Shown here: positions 1 to 7,723 of the stretch, in pieces
How positions within the stretch are numbered: the first letter of the stretch is position 1
Layout of the letters: each line of letters begins with the position of its first letter
Assembly (NCBI RefSeq): GCF_000633635.1
Contig: NZ_AYPQ01000005.1
Span: 8,260 to 72,259 of the forward strand
Direction of reading: 5' to 3'
Source of the DNA: Enterococcus crotali
Lineage (GTDB): Bacteria > Bacillota > Bacilli > Lactobacillales > Enterococcaceae
Length of the DNA stretch: 64,000 nt
Program-made: the position numbers and the translations under genes
Notes under the pieces: generated by a model
Database searches by the model: none
What the model was told of the DNA's origin: nothing
Seen by the model: only the letters and a program-made list of their open reading frames with translations

Positions 1-114
1 GAGCAAAAATTAGCACCAAAAGGAATTCCATTTGACGTAATCAACATGTCAGATTATGGCATGATGAATGGTGAAAAAGTATTAGATCAAGCCATTGCTT
101 TGATGGATAAGTAA
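1..114 (+). CDS. PTS lactose/cellobiose-type EIIB, C-terminal end (partial)
   Basis: The window opens inside a reading frame that runs 37 codons to a TAA. The residues end in a pattern typical of EIIB of the Lac family (PFDVINMSDYGMMNGEKV, then a helix). The phosphorylated cysteine lies upstream and is not visible. EIIB takes phosphate from EIIA and passes it to the sugar carried by EIIC. The EIIA and EIIC genes follow directly on the same strand, which supports the assignment. Only the last third or so of the protein is present. Confidence 0.8.
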   Translation, partial: EQKLAPKGIPFDVINMSDYGMMNGEKVLDQAIALMDK

Positions 115-142
115 AAATAAAAAATGAACGGAGTTACAAATC

Positions 143-463
143 GTGGAAGATCAACAAAATTTAGAAGCAGTTATGGGATTAATCATGTACGGAGGAAATG
201 CTAAAAGCGACGCTATGGAAGCAATCGCTGCAGCGAAAGCAGGAGACTTCGAATTAGCAGATCAAAAAATCGCTGATGCAGAGGAATCTTTAGTCCAAGC
301 ACATCATTCTCAAACTGGAATGTTAACACAAGAAGCACAAGGAAATCATATCCAAGTGACGTTATTGACAGTTCATAGCCAAGATCATTTAATGACATCG
401 ATCGCTTTTACAGATTTAGCAAAAGAGATCATTGATTTATATCGCCGTATGGACAACGAGTAA
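143..463 (+). CDS. PTS lactose/cellobiose-type EIIA
   Basis: This 106-residue, all-helical cytoplasmic protein has the usual length for Lac-family EIIA. The phosphorylated histidine is visible as H78 in TVHSQDHLM, the same position as in LacF. It relays phosphate from HPr to EIIB. The GTG start at 143 follows the Shine-Dalgarno-like AACGGAG at about 127. It lies 28 bases after the EIIB stop and 133 bases before EIIC, so all three are probably one operon. The substrate is likely a beta-glucoside, cellobiose or chitobiose, but the sequence does not fix which. Confidence 0.9.
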   Translation: MEDQQNLEAVMGLIMYGGNAKSDAMEAIAAAKAGDFELADQKIADAEESLVQAHHSQTGMLTQEAQGNHIQVTLLTVHSQDHLMTSIAFTDLAKEIIDLYRRMDNE

Positions 464-596
464 GCTGTATCATTTTCTTTTTTGAACGGAAGAAAAGAGA
501 AGTTAAAGTTTTTTGAACGGAGCTTTAACAACTACATTGTTTTTAAGGAGTTTAATCGCTCTTTGAATAAATATTATTTATAGGAGGAATTAAAAA

Positions 597-2050
597 ATGG
601 ATGGATTAACAGCCTGGATGGAGAAGTACATCTTGCCAGTAGCCGGTAAAATCGGTGCTCAGAAACACTTAGTAGCATTACGTGATGCATTTATCGGAAC
701 AATGCCGGCAACAATGGCAGGATCGATCGCCGTAATGATCAACGCGATGATTCGTGACCTGCCGCAGCAGTTTTTCTCTGATTATGCAGCAAATCTTGCC
801 GCAGATAAAGGTATCTTTGCAGTTATTAATGTTATTATTGGAATCAACGGATTTGTTTGGAATGGAACTTTGGCGATTGCCGGTTTGATTTTTGCCTTTT
901 CTTGGGGGTATAATCTAGCAAGAGCGTATAAAGTAAACGACTTAGCTGGTGGTATCGTTGGTTTAGCAACATTGATTCAAGGGATTGCTTTTGCTTATTC
1001 TAATACATTAGAAACAGCTGTTCCAAAAGAATTGATGAATACAATCAATGAAAACTCAGCAACAAGTGGTTGGTCAGCAACAGCTGAAGGCTTAACAGCA
1101 GGCGGTTGGGGTTGGTTAAAACTAGATCACTTAAACGGAAATGCATACTTCACGGTTATGATCATGGGAGCTATTTCTGTTATCATCTTCTGTAAATTAA
1201 TGTTGGCGAATATTACAATCAAAATGCCTGATTCAGTTCCGCCAGCAGTATCAAAAGCTTTCGCTGCGATTTTACCTGCAACGATCGCATTATATGTTAT
1301 TGCAATTATTAACTTTGTAGTAGGAAAATTAACTGACGGACAATTGATCATCGATCTAGTTCAAAAATATATTGCAGAACCATTCTTGGGTCTATCTCAA
1401 GGTTTGGGTGCCGTATTGATCGTAACGATCTTCGTTCAAATTTTCTGGTTCTTCGGAATTCATGGTCCAAACGTATTGGCACCAGTTTTAGAAGGTATCT
1501 GGGGACAAGCACAATTAATCAATATCGATATTTTCCAAAAAGGCTACAAAGGCTTACTGGTACGCCAGCTGTCTTGAAAGCCATTGATGATGGAAAAGCA
1601 TATATGTGGGTTCGTGGTTCATTTGATGCATTTGCATGGTTTGGTGGTTCAGGTGGTACGATCGTCTTGATCATCGCTATCTTACTATTCTCGAAACGTG
1701 CAGATTACCTAACTGTTGGTAAATTATCATTAGGACCTGGTATCTTCAACATCAACGAACCAATCATGTTTGGTTTACCGATCGTATTAAATGCAATCAT
1801 GTTTGTACCATTCTTAGTAGCACCAGTTGTAGCAACAACAATTGGTTGGTTAGCAACATACTTCGGTTTAGTAGCACCAGTATCACAACAAGTAACTTGG
1901 GTTGTACCTCCAATCTTGCTATCATTCTTAGCAACAGGAGCGGACTGGAGAGCACCGATCGTAACAATTGTATGTATGGTTGTTACATTCCTGATCTGGA
2001 CACCGTTTGTAATTGCGGCTAACAGAATGGAACCAACTGATTTTGAATAA
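597..2050 (+). CDS. PTS lactose/cellobiose-type EIIC permease (frameshift, probable sequence error)
   Basis: A membrane sugar channel of the EIIC Lac family, about 484 residues once repaired. The first frame runs 597-1577 and the second resumes at about 1556, one base out of phase. Continuity is clear because the intact paralogue at 3247 aligns across the break, and the family motif FNINEPIMFG lies in the second part. Adding one base near 1551-1556 restores a single protein. The N-terminus MDGLTAWMEKYILPV matches the paralogue. A strong AGGAGG precedes the ATG. It forms a full PTS with the EIIB and EIIA upstream. The break resembles seven others in this window, so a real pseudogene is unlikely. 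Confidence 0.88.
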
Positions 2051-2067
2051 AAAAAACTAAATAGTTT

Positions 2068-2099
2068 GTTGCTTTCACTTCAATTGAGGTGAAAGCAAC
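2068..2099 (+). terminator. Long perfect hairpin after EIIC
   Basis: Arms 2068-2080 and 2087-2099 pair over 13 bp with one G-U and a six-base loop CAATTG. No clear T-run follows (only AGCTTTATTG). It may therefore be a weak or partial terminator, or an mRNA-stabilising stem, between the EIIC gene and the small genes downstream. Confidence 0.55.
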
Positions 2100-2125
2100 A
2101 GCTTTATTGTTAAGGAGAGGTTAAA

Positions 2126-2344
2126 ATGATCACAATCGCAAGTGCAATGCAACAAGAAGAAATCAAAAACTTATTAGAAAACTATGACGGTGGCGACTTC
2201 ACGTACACGTTCAAAGAAAAAAAAGGGATCAAATTGGCATTTGACGTAACTGGAGACAAAGAAGAAGCAGCTAAAAAAGCAAAAGAAATAATCAAAGCAC
2301 AACCTTGGGGCGGTGTCTTGTTCTTCCAAGCAGCTGCAGTTTAA
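2126..2344 (+). CDS. Small PTS-linked protein of unknown function
   Basis: A 72-residue soluble protein with a good AGGAGAGG ribosome site before its ATG. It is rich in lysine and glutamate, with a predicted beta/alpha layout: an N-terminal helix, two strands around FTYTFKEKKGIKLAF, an amphipathic helix with EEAAKKAKEI, and a hydrophobic end. I do not recognise a named domain. It sits 75 bases behind the EIIC gene, after a hairpin, and before two further small genes, so it is probably co-expressed with the PTS at a different level. Function unknown. Confidence 0.75.
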   Translation: MITIASAMQQEEIKNLLENYDGGDFTYTFKEKKGIKLAFDVTGDKEEAAKKAKEIIKAQPWGGVLFFQAAAV

Positions 2345-2364
2345 AAAGATTGGATGGATGAAAG

Positions 2365-2562
2365 ATGGTAAGAAACGGTTTATTCGTATGCAGTATTGGC
2401 TTAATTGTAATTTTATATGCGCTTAATCCTGCATCAATGCAGTATGATTTGTTAAGTATGACAACAGGTATTTTCTTAGTGGTTGTTGGAGGATATTTTT
2501 TCTTCAAAGGCAGAAAGAAAGAAGAACAAAATAAGAAAAATAACAACGAGGTGAAAAGATAA
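2365..2562 (+). CDS. Small two-helix membrane protein
   Basis: A 65-residue protein with two hydrophobic segments, about residues 4-22 and 31-48, joined by a short polar loop. A strongly basic tail follows (GRKKEEQNKKNN), so the tail probably faces the cytoplasm. The ATG follows a GGATGGATG-type ribosome site 20 bases after the previous stop. Its own stop overlaps the next start by one base (TAATGG), which points to translational coupling. No family was recognised and no function is assigned. Confidence 0.7.
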   Translation: MVRNGLFVCSIGLIVILYALNPASMQYDLLSMTTGIFLVVVGGYFFFKGRKKEEQNKKNNNEVKR

Positions 2563-2975
2563 TGGAAATTATCAAAAAAATGAATATTCCTGCATCTGTT
2601 TTTTATGACCAAGTCATGGATTCTGTTTTGTTTGATATACGAAAGCATACGGGCAAAAGTTTAACAAGAAAACAATTAAACAACTTTGAATATGTCAAAC
2701 AATTTTCCAAAAATAGTCGGGCTCGTATCAAAGTGGAAAAACTTGTTGAAAATACATCTTACCATTTTCGCACATCTACCACAAAAAATGACTTCTTGGT
2801 TCAATATGATATCAAACCATTAGATGAAAAATCGTGTGAGATTCGTTACAATGAGAAAATGGAATCGTATGGATTTTTACAGAAAATGAACGATGCCGTA
2901 CTTGGTACGATCCTTATGTTTTTTAAAAAGCGCCAATTTACTAAAATGTTAAAAATGATGGAAGAGTCATATTGA
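2562..2975 (+). CDS. DUF3284-like protein
   Basis: A 137-residue soluble protein starting MEIIKKMNIPASVFYDQVMDS, with an alpha/beta pattern like DUF3284 proteins. That family is commonly found beside cellobiose-type PTS operons in Lactobacillales and has the look of a START/polyketide-cyclase-type ligand fold. The C-terminus is a basic helix (FFKKRQFTKMLKMM). It is translationally coupled to the membrane protein before it and closed by a terminator just after its stop. A sugar-phosphate or lipid ligand is conceivable but not shown. The family call is from memory of sequence pattern. Confidence 0.7.
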   Translation: MEIIKKMNIPASVFYDQVMDSVLFDIRKHTGKSLTRKQLNNFEYVKQFSKNSRARIKVEKLVENTSYHFRTSTTKNDFLVQYDIKPLDEKSCEIRYNEKMESYGFLQKMNDAVLGTILMFFKKRQFTKMLKMMEESY

Positions 2976-2977
2976 TG

Positions 2978-3005
2978 AGAGTGTCATAGAGGCACTCTTT
3001 TTTTT
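2978..3005 (+). terminator. Rho-independent terminator of the PTS operon
   Basis: Stem AGAGTG/CACTCT with a nine-base loop, followed by eight T residues. It starts just after the DUF3284 stop codon and ends the first operon. Confidence 0.8.
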
Positions 3006-3014
3006 GTCCTTTTT

Positions 3015-3047
3015 TACACACAAATTACACTGTGTATTTTGTGTGTA
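3015..3047. promoter_or_regulatory. 33-bp near-perfect palindrome upstream of the second EIIC
   Basis: Two 16-base arms around a single central T at 3031 match as reverse complements with one mismatch. The outer arms are TACACACAAA and TTTGTGTGTA; the centre is TACACTGTGTA. It lies about 100 bases upstream of a likely promoter and has no T-run, so it looks like an operator for a dimeric or tetrameric regulator rather than a terminator. Confidence 0.5.
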
Positions 3048-3061
3048 GCTTAGTGTGTTTG

Positions 3062-3075
3062 AGAAAGCGCTTTAT
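3062..3075. promoter_or_regulatory. cre-like CcpA site
   Basis: AGAAAGCGCTTTAT keeps the cre core AAAGCGCTTT with central CG but differs from the consensus at the outer positions. Carbon catabolite control of a PTS permease by CcpA is expected, and the site lies upstream of the second EIIC. Confidence 0.4.
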
Positions 3076-3143
3076 AATTGCTTGGTTTTGGTCTAGATCA
3101 ATTTGGCATGATTATTGCTTATTATAAGAATGTAAGATTATAT

Positions 3144-3152
3144 TGATACAAT
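3144..3152 (+). promoter_or_regulatory. Possible extended -10 promoter for the second EIIC
   Basis: TGATACAAT has the extended TGn plus a good -10 hexamer (TACAAT). No convincing -35 is seen. It would give a leader of about 90 bases before the ATG at 3247. Confidence 0.35.
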
Positions 3153-3246
3153 ATTTAAAGAAGTAGGTTGTTATTGCTTTGGTTGCATAACTCTGATTTA
3201 AAAGGTGAGAGCTTTTTAAATAAATAATTTTGTGGGAGGACAAAAA

Positions 3247-4650
3247 ATGAATGGATTAACTGCGTGGATGGAAAGGTATATTTTACCTGTAGCTGCGAAG
3301 ATCGGGGCGCAAAAGCATTTAGTTGCGTTGAGAGATGCGTTTATTGGTATGATGCCGGTTACGATGGCAGGAGCGATTGCGGTTTTACTAAATGCGTTTA
3401 TGCGTGATTTTCCTAACACGTACTTAGGTGAAGGGAATGGGATTACTAGTTTCTTTACACCAGTGATTGCGATAAACGGGTTGGTTTGGACGGGAACCTT
3501 AGCAATCATGGCCGTTGTTTTTGCAGCATCCTTAGGGTATAACGTTGCAAGAGCGTATGATGTGGACGCGTTGTCAGGGATGTTGGTTTCATTGGCGGCA
3601 TTCTTTATTGGTTTGCCGCAAAGTGCAACAGCGACAGTTACTTTAGCCGAAAAATTACCAAAGAATATTGCTCAACTTTTTACGGATGCAGGTGCGACTG
3701 TTAATACGGTTGATGGTGTTTCGGCTGTTGATGCTGGCGCTTGGGGTTATTTCCCATTTAGTAAATATATGGGTGGTACTGGCTTATTTACAGCAATGAT
3801 TTTTGGGTTTATTTCTGTTATTATATTTGCTAAATTGATCAAGAAAAATATTGTTATTAAAATGCCTGATTCTGTACCACCAGCAGTTTCAAAAGCATTT
3901 GCTGCAATTATTCCAGGTGTGACAGCTTTATATGTTTCAGGATTAATTTATCATGTATTTGAACAATTAACTGGGAAATTATTGATTGACTGGATCTCTG
4001 AATCGATTCAAACGCCATTGCTTGGCTTATCTCAGGGGTATGGGGCTGTGCTTTTAATTGTGTTGTTAGTGCATGTTTTGTGGTTCTTCGGACTTCACGG
4101 AACAAATATCATGTCACCAGTTTTACAATCGATTTACGGTGTGGCCATGGTTGATAATACCAATGCTTACCAACAAGGAAAAGAAATTCCTTATAAATGG
4201 GTTGCTGGTTCTTTTGAAGCCTTTGTTTGGCCTGGTGGGGCTGGTGTGACACTGGTCTTGATCATCTCGATCTTACTTTTATCTAAACGTGCGGATTATA
4301 AAACAGTCGGAAAGCTTGGCATCGGACCTGGACTATTCAATATCAATGAACCTGTGATGTTTGGGATGCCAGTCGTACTGAATCCAATTATGTTGATTCC
4401 ATTCATCTTAGCACCAATAGCAACCGCTACAATCGCTTATTTCGCTACAATGGCTGGATTAGTGAATCCTGTTGTAGTGAATGTGATTTGGGTCATGCCG
4501 ACAATTATTAGTGGCTTCCTAGCAACCGCTGGTGATTGGCGAGCGATTGTCTTAACGATCGTTAACTTGGCTGTGGCGTTTGTGATTTGGGCACCATTTG
4601 TTATTGCTGCAAATAAAATGGATCCAAATCTAGGTGAGCCAGAAGAATAA
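3247..4650 (+). CDS. PTS lactose/cellobiose-type EIIC permease (second copy)
   Basis: An intact 467-residue paralogue of the EIIC at 597, with the same N-terminal pattern MNGLTAWMERYILPV, eight to ten hydrophobic segments and the motif FNINEPVMFGMP. The start chosen is the ATG at 3247, preceded by GGGAGGA. An in-frame GTG at 3232 overlaps that ribosome site and is rejected. No EIIA or EIIB lies beside it, so it probably borrows those of the upstream operon or of another locus. It has its own promoter region, palindrome and terminator, so it is a separate transcription unit. The substrate is not determined. Confidence 0.92.
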   Translation: MNGLTAWMERYILPVAAKIGAQKHLVALRDAFIGMMPVTMAGAIAVLLNAFMRDFPNTYLGEGNGITSFFTPVIAINGLVWTGTLAIMAVVFAASLGYNVARAYDVDALSGMLVSLAAFFIGLPQSATATVTLAEKLPKNIAQLFTDAGATVNTVDGVSAVDAGAWGYFPFSKYMGGTGLFTAMIFGFISVIIFAKLIKKNIVIKMPDSVPPAVSKAFAAIIPGVTALYVSGLIYHVFEQLTGKLLIDWISESIQTPLLGLSQGYGAVLLIVLLVHVLWFFGLHGTNIMSPVLQSIYGVAMVDNTNAYQQGKEIPYKWVAGSFEAFVWPGGAGVTLVLIISILLLSKRADYKTVGKLGIGPGLFNINEPVMFGMPVVLNPIMLIPFILAPIATATIAYFATMAGLVNPVVVNVIWVMPTIISGFLATAGDWRAIVLTIVNLAVAFVIWAPFVIAANKMDPNLGEPEE

Positions 4651-4731
4651 GAAAAAAACATTTAGATTTATTTAATGAAGTGAATATGGATCTATTAGTA
4701 GACCAAGATAAAAGCGTTTACTCGGGTTTAG

Positions 4732-4775
4732 AGCGTATACCAACTAACCTTTAGTTTTGGTATACGCTTTTTTTT
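4732..4775 (+). terminator. Strong terminator after the second EIIC
   Basis: Stem AGCGTATACCAA (4732-4743) pairs perfectly with TTGGTATACGCT (4757-4768) and is followed by a run of T residues. Confidence 0.9.
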
Positions 4776-4866
4776 GTTCATTATCAGATTTCGCTTTTTT
4801 CTGGACATCGTTTTGCATTGGAGTACAATGAAAAGTAAATAGTTACTTTTAGTTAGGGTGGTCACA

Positions 4867-6063
4867 GTGGAAAAAGAAGTACGTCTTATGGGTGAAGAAA
4901 AAATTGATGAGATGTTTGGTTTAGCTGCATATGCGTTCAATGCTGCGTCAACGCAAGAACGCAAAGAACGTTTTAAAGTCATTGTTGCTCATTCTTTAAA
5001 TTATGGGTATTTTTTAGAAGATATTTTGACAAGTCAAGTGATTTCTACACCATTTAAAGTAGCATTTCACGGAACAAGTTATCAAATGGCTGGTATCGGT
5101 TGTGTTTCATCTTATCCTGAATATCGCGGCCAAGGCGGTATTTCAACAATTATGAAACAGGTGCTGAAAGAATTAGCTGAAAACAAGGTCGAACTTGCTT
5201 ACTTAGCTCCATTTTCCTATCCTTTTTATCGAAAATATGGTTTTGAACAGGTATTTGAACAAATTAGTTATACAGTCCAAGCAGCAAATTGGCCAAATGT
5301 GAAGGCAACATCAGGCAAGATGAAAAGAGTGACTTTTGAAGAAGCCGAAAGTGTTTGTCAAAAAATTTATTCTGAGTTGCCAAATAGCCAAAAAGGAGCC
5401 GTGATTCGGGAAGAATGGTGGTTTGACTATACCTTTGGTTTGGATGATAAGAATCGATTTGCACTCTATGAAGATGAGTTGGGAAATCCTCAAGGATACT
5501 TAATTTATCAATCTAGTGCAGAGCGTTTTGAGATTAAAGAATGGGGTTATTTAACAAATCAAGCATTTCAATCAATCGTTCGTTTTATTGGTTCACATAA
5601 CGGATCATCACGAGAATTCCATTTAGAAACAGGCTTTGATGGTACAAATTTAAGTTATTTAATGGCGTCTCCTTTAGTAGAAATGAAAATCACTCCTTTT
5701 ATGATGGCCAGAATCGTTGACTTAGAAAGTTTTCTTGGTAAATATCCTTTTACAAAAGGAGAGGAAGAGACCTATTATTTTAAAGTTGAAGATGAGTGTG
5801 GTCTGTGGAATCAAGGAATTTGGGAGTTGCAAATAACTGAAATGGGACAGAGTGTTGTAAGAAAGCTTGACCAAATCCCAGACTCATTGAGAGAAGATCG
5901 AGTGATTACAAGTACGATACAAACCTTGACTCAACTTTTTATGGGATATCGTCCAGGGAATGAATTACAGTTTTACGGAAAAATCACAGGAAAAGAAAAG
6001 TGGGTTCAATCATTGGGGCAACGCTTAGTAAAAGGTGTGCCAGTTTTAGCGGATTACTTTTAA
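4867..6063 (+). CDS. Eis-like GNAT N-acetyltransferase
   Basis: A 398-residue protein with the Eis layout: an N-terminal GNAT domain, a second GNAT-like domain, and a C-terminal SCP2-type domain ending in an aromatic residue with free carboxylate (...VLADYF). The acetyl-CoA loop is visible as the VSSYPEYRGQGGIS region (about residues 79-92). The E. faecalis counterpart EF_1021 has a solved structure, as I recall. Mycobacterial Eis acetylates aminoglycoside amines; the natural substrate here is unknown. The GTG at 4867 is preferred over the GTG at 4858 because AGGG lies at a workable distance. Single gene with a terminator on each side. Confidence 0.88.
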   Translation: MEKEVRLMGEEKIDEMFGLAAYAFNAASTQERKERFKVIVAHSLNYGYFLEDILTSQVISTPFKVAFHGTSYQMAGIGCVSSYPEYRGQGGISTIMKQVLKELAENKVELAYLAPFSYPFYRKYGFEQVFEQISYTVQAANWPNVKATSGKMKRVTFEEAESVCQKIYSELPNSQKGAVIREEWWFDYTFGLDDKNRFALYEDELGNPQGYLIYQSSAERFEIKEWGYLTNQAFQSIVRFIGSHNGSSREFHLETGFDGTNLSYLMASPLVEMKITPFMMARIVDLESFLGKYPFTKGEEETYYFKVEDECGLWNQGIWELQITEMGQSVVRKLDQIPDSLREDRVITSTIQTLTQLFMGYRPGNELQFYGKITGKEKWVQSLGQRLVKGVPVLADYF

Positions 6064-6064
6064 A

Positions 6065-6111
6065 AAATAGGCTAAGTGAGTTAGTTATTTCAGTACTCAC
6101 TTGGCCTATTT
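6065..6111. terminator. Bidirectional terminator
   Basis: Arms 6065-6080 and 6096-6111 pair over 16 bp with one G-U, flanked by A-rich and T-rich runs. It lies between the convergent acetyltransferase gene and the small minus-strand gene at 6117-6263 and can serve both. Confidence 0.75.
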
Positions 6112-6116
6112 GAATT

Positions 6117-6263
6117 TTATACCTTGTTTTTGTCATCTTGCGTTATTTCTACTGAGGGTTCTTCATGATAGTCTTTTAAAGCTTCTTTAAAAATCTCTTC
6201 TTTTTCCTGTTTGTAATTGTCTTGGCGTTCAGCAAAAATTTTTTCTTTCGTTTTATCAGTCAT
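6117..6263 (-). CDS. Small charged protein (48 aa)
   Basis: A short minus-strand reading frame, MTDKTKEKIFAERQ at its start and DDKNKV at its end, with about half of its residues charged. It has a clean ribosome site AGAGG eight bases before the ATG and a terminator right after its stop, so it is likely a real gene despite its size. It is predicted to be a single long helix and lacks cysteine and hydrophobic segments. No family was recognised; its length and composition resemble small stress-type or regulatory proteins of Firmicutes. Function unknown. Confidence 0.6.
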   Translation of the reverse strand: MTDKTKEKIFAERQDNYKQEKEEIFKEALKDYHEEPSVEITQDDKNKV

Positions 6264-6444
6264 ACACGTTACCTCTACTTTCTTTTTATTTACCGTAAGT
6301 GGTATAGTTCAACCTTAACATCGGTAAGTCGACTTTGCGAATTTTTTGACTGTAAGCAGATGATTAGCGGAACTAGTTGGAAGTCCTTATAATATAAGAT
6401 AAAGGTACGTATAAAACGTTTAAAATTGAAAGGTAGTGAATAGC

Positions 6445-6567
6445 ATGAGTAAAACAAAAGAAGAAAAAGTTGCAAGAAATGGTAAAATTGGTAAAACATT
6501 AGCTGTTGTTGTAGGTGGACTTTATTTGGTCAAAATGCTAAAAGGCAAAAAGGACGCTAAGAAATAA
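6445..6567 (+). CDS. Small single-pass membrane protein (40 aa)
   Basis: A 40-residue frame starting MSKTKEEKVARNGKIGKTLA, then a short hydrophobic segment VVVGGLYLVKML and a lysine-rich tail. The ribosome site AAAGGTAG lies upstream of the ATG and a terminator hairpin starts 11 bases after the stop, which together support a real gene. The basic ends flanking one short membrane segment suggest a small membrane-associated protein. No family was recognised. Confidence 0.55.
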   Translation: MSKTKEEKVARNGKIGKTLAVVVGGLYLVKMLKGKKDAKK

Positions 6568-6577
6568 AGCGTGTTGG

Positions 6578-6618
6578 GAAAGTGATCTTGATTTTTGTAT
6601 CAGGATTGCTTTCTTTTT
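6578..6618 (+). terminator. Terminator after the 40-aa gene
   Basis: A 15-bp stem (6578-6592 with 6599-6613), three of the pairs G-U, with a six-base loop and then TTTTT. Confidence 0.75.
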
Positions 6619-6667
6619 ATTTTTCATTGACACTGACTGAAAAGACTTCTAAAATAAGTAAGTAAAT

Positions 6668-6741
6668 GTTCTCGTAGCTCAGTAGGATAGAGCAATCGCC
6701 TCCTAAGCGATAGGCCGCTGGTTCGATTCCAGTCGGGAACG
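6668..6741 (+). tRNA. tRNA-Arg (anticodon CCT)
   Basis: A full cloverleaf can be drawn. The acceptor is GTTCTCG with CGGGAAC, the D stem GCTC/GAGC, the anticodon stem ATCGC/GCGAT with loop CTCCTAA and anticodon CCT at 6702-6704, the T stem GCTGG/CCAGT with loop TTCGATT, and the discriminator base G. CCA is not encoded. It reads AGG arginine codons. Confidence 0.95.
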
Positions 6742-6747
6742 TAAAAA

Positions 6748-6952
6748 GAGTCCGAGACAAAAGCGTTTAGCTCCGAGAACCAAGTAGGTACTGTGCAGCA
6801 TCAACTCGTACCTCGTTGTGTTTTACAGCAATAAGAGGGAATTTACGAAAATTTTTGTGAATTTCAGCTTATTTCTCGGAGCTGCTTTTTTCTCGCCGTT
6901 TATTCGGTTTTAGAGCGCACATCAAAACTGATTTTTAGTTTTGCCCCACACC
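6748..6952. repeat. Composite dispersed palindromic repeat
   Basis: This stretch between the tRNA and the minus-strand glycosylase gene holds two related elements. The first starts GAGACAAAAGCGTTTAGCTC and returns at TTCTCGGAGCTGC about 100 bases later, enclosing further small inverted repeats. The second, at about 6912-6952, is the reverse complement of the short hairpin elements at 13851 and 19085 (CAAAACT...AGTTTTG core). It ends the glycosylase transcript region. No coding frame is supported here. Confidence 0.6.
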
Positions 6953-7011
6953 CTTTATTTGTGCCAAATAAGTTGTTGAAAAATTCTTCTTCAGAGATCA
7001 ATAGCAAAAAA

Positions 7012-7662
7012 TTAATGAAGAGTCATATTTCGTAAATGAGAGCCTAGAAATGCCCAATCATTTTCAATAGTGGATTCAAGTTGTTGATTATAAAAAACAG
7101 CTGCAGGGTGATAAATTGGGAACAATGTATAAATATCATTTGTTTCAGTAAGTTTATTCGTTTCATTTGAATAGGTTAGAATTGGTGAACGGAGTAATTT
7201 TCCATGATAGCTTGAAATCTTAAAGTCATTTCCCAAAAGCCGTTGTAAACCAATATTGCCCATCGGTACAAGAATTTTAGGTTGAATCGTTTGGATCTCA
7301 TAATCTAATAGTGGTGCATAGGCTAAGACTTCTGTTTTATTAGGCGTTCGATTAGGATGTTTTATTTCTGTGACTCCAGTTCTTTTATTGAGTTGCTTTT
7401 TTATACTGAAGGGTCTGCTTCTAACGGCGCTAGTGATGTAGATAGACTCTCGGGTCAATCCTGCTTTGGACAACCAGCCATCTAGTTTTTTTCCTGATTT
7501 ACCGCTAAAAGGGACATTTGTTTTTATTTCGGTTTCACCCGGAGCTTCACCGATCAGCATTAATGTTGCACCTTTGGGACCTTTACCAGAAAGAAAACCT
7601 TCTAAATGATGTCCGTGCATTTTTTGTTCGACGGTTTCAACTAATTTTTTGGGATAGTCCAT
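7012..7662 (-). CDS. Uracil-DNA glycosylase superfamily protein (family-4-like, without Cys)
   Basis: A 216-residue protein with the layout of family 4/5-type uracil-DNA glycosylases: motif A GEAPGETE (residues 38-45), the PFSGKSGKKLDGWL helix (51-64), SAVRSRP (78-84) and motif B HPAAVFYN (185-192). These enzymes remove uracil from DNA for base excision repair. There is no cysteine in the whole protein, so it cannot carry the 4Fe-4S cluster of classical family 4 enzymes. The ribosome site AGAAGG precedes the ATG. It is a single gene, 61 bases downstream of pepS on the same strand and behind a terminator. Confidence 0.82.
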   Translation of the reverse strand: MDYPKKLVETVEQKMHGHHLEGFLSGKGPKGATLMLIGEAPGETEIKTNVPFSGKSGKKLDGWLSKAGLTRESIYITSAVRSRPFSIKKQLNKRTGVTEIKHPNRTPNKTEVLAYAPLLDYEIQTIQPKILVPMGNIGLQRLLGNDFKISSYHGKLLRSPILTYSNETNKLTETNDIYTLFPIYHPAAVFYNQQLESTIENDWAFLGSHLRNMTLH

Positions 7663-7679
7663 GATGAATGCCTTCTTTC

Positions 7680-7711
7680 TAAAAAAACGTACTGATTTAT
7701 ATAATCAGCAC
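7680..7711 (-). terminator. Terminator of pepS
   Basis: On the minus strand the arms CGTGCTGATT and AATCAGTACG pair with one G-U and are followed by seven T residues. The A-C mismatch that appears if the stem is read on the plus strand shows that it serves the minus-strand gene. Confidence 0.75.
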
Positions 7712-7723
7712 GTCTTTTTCTTT

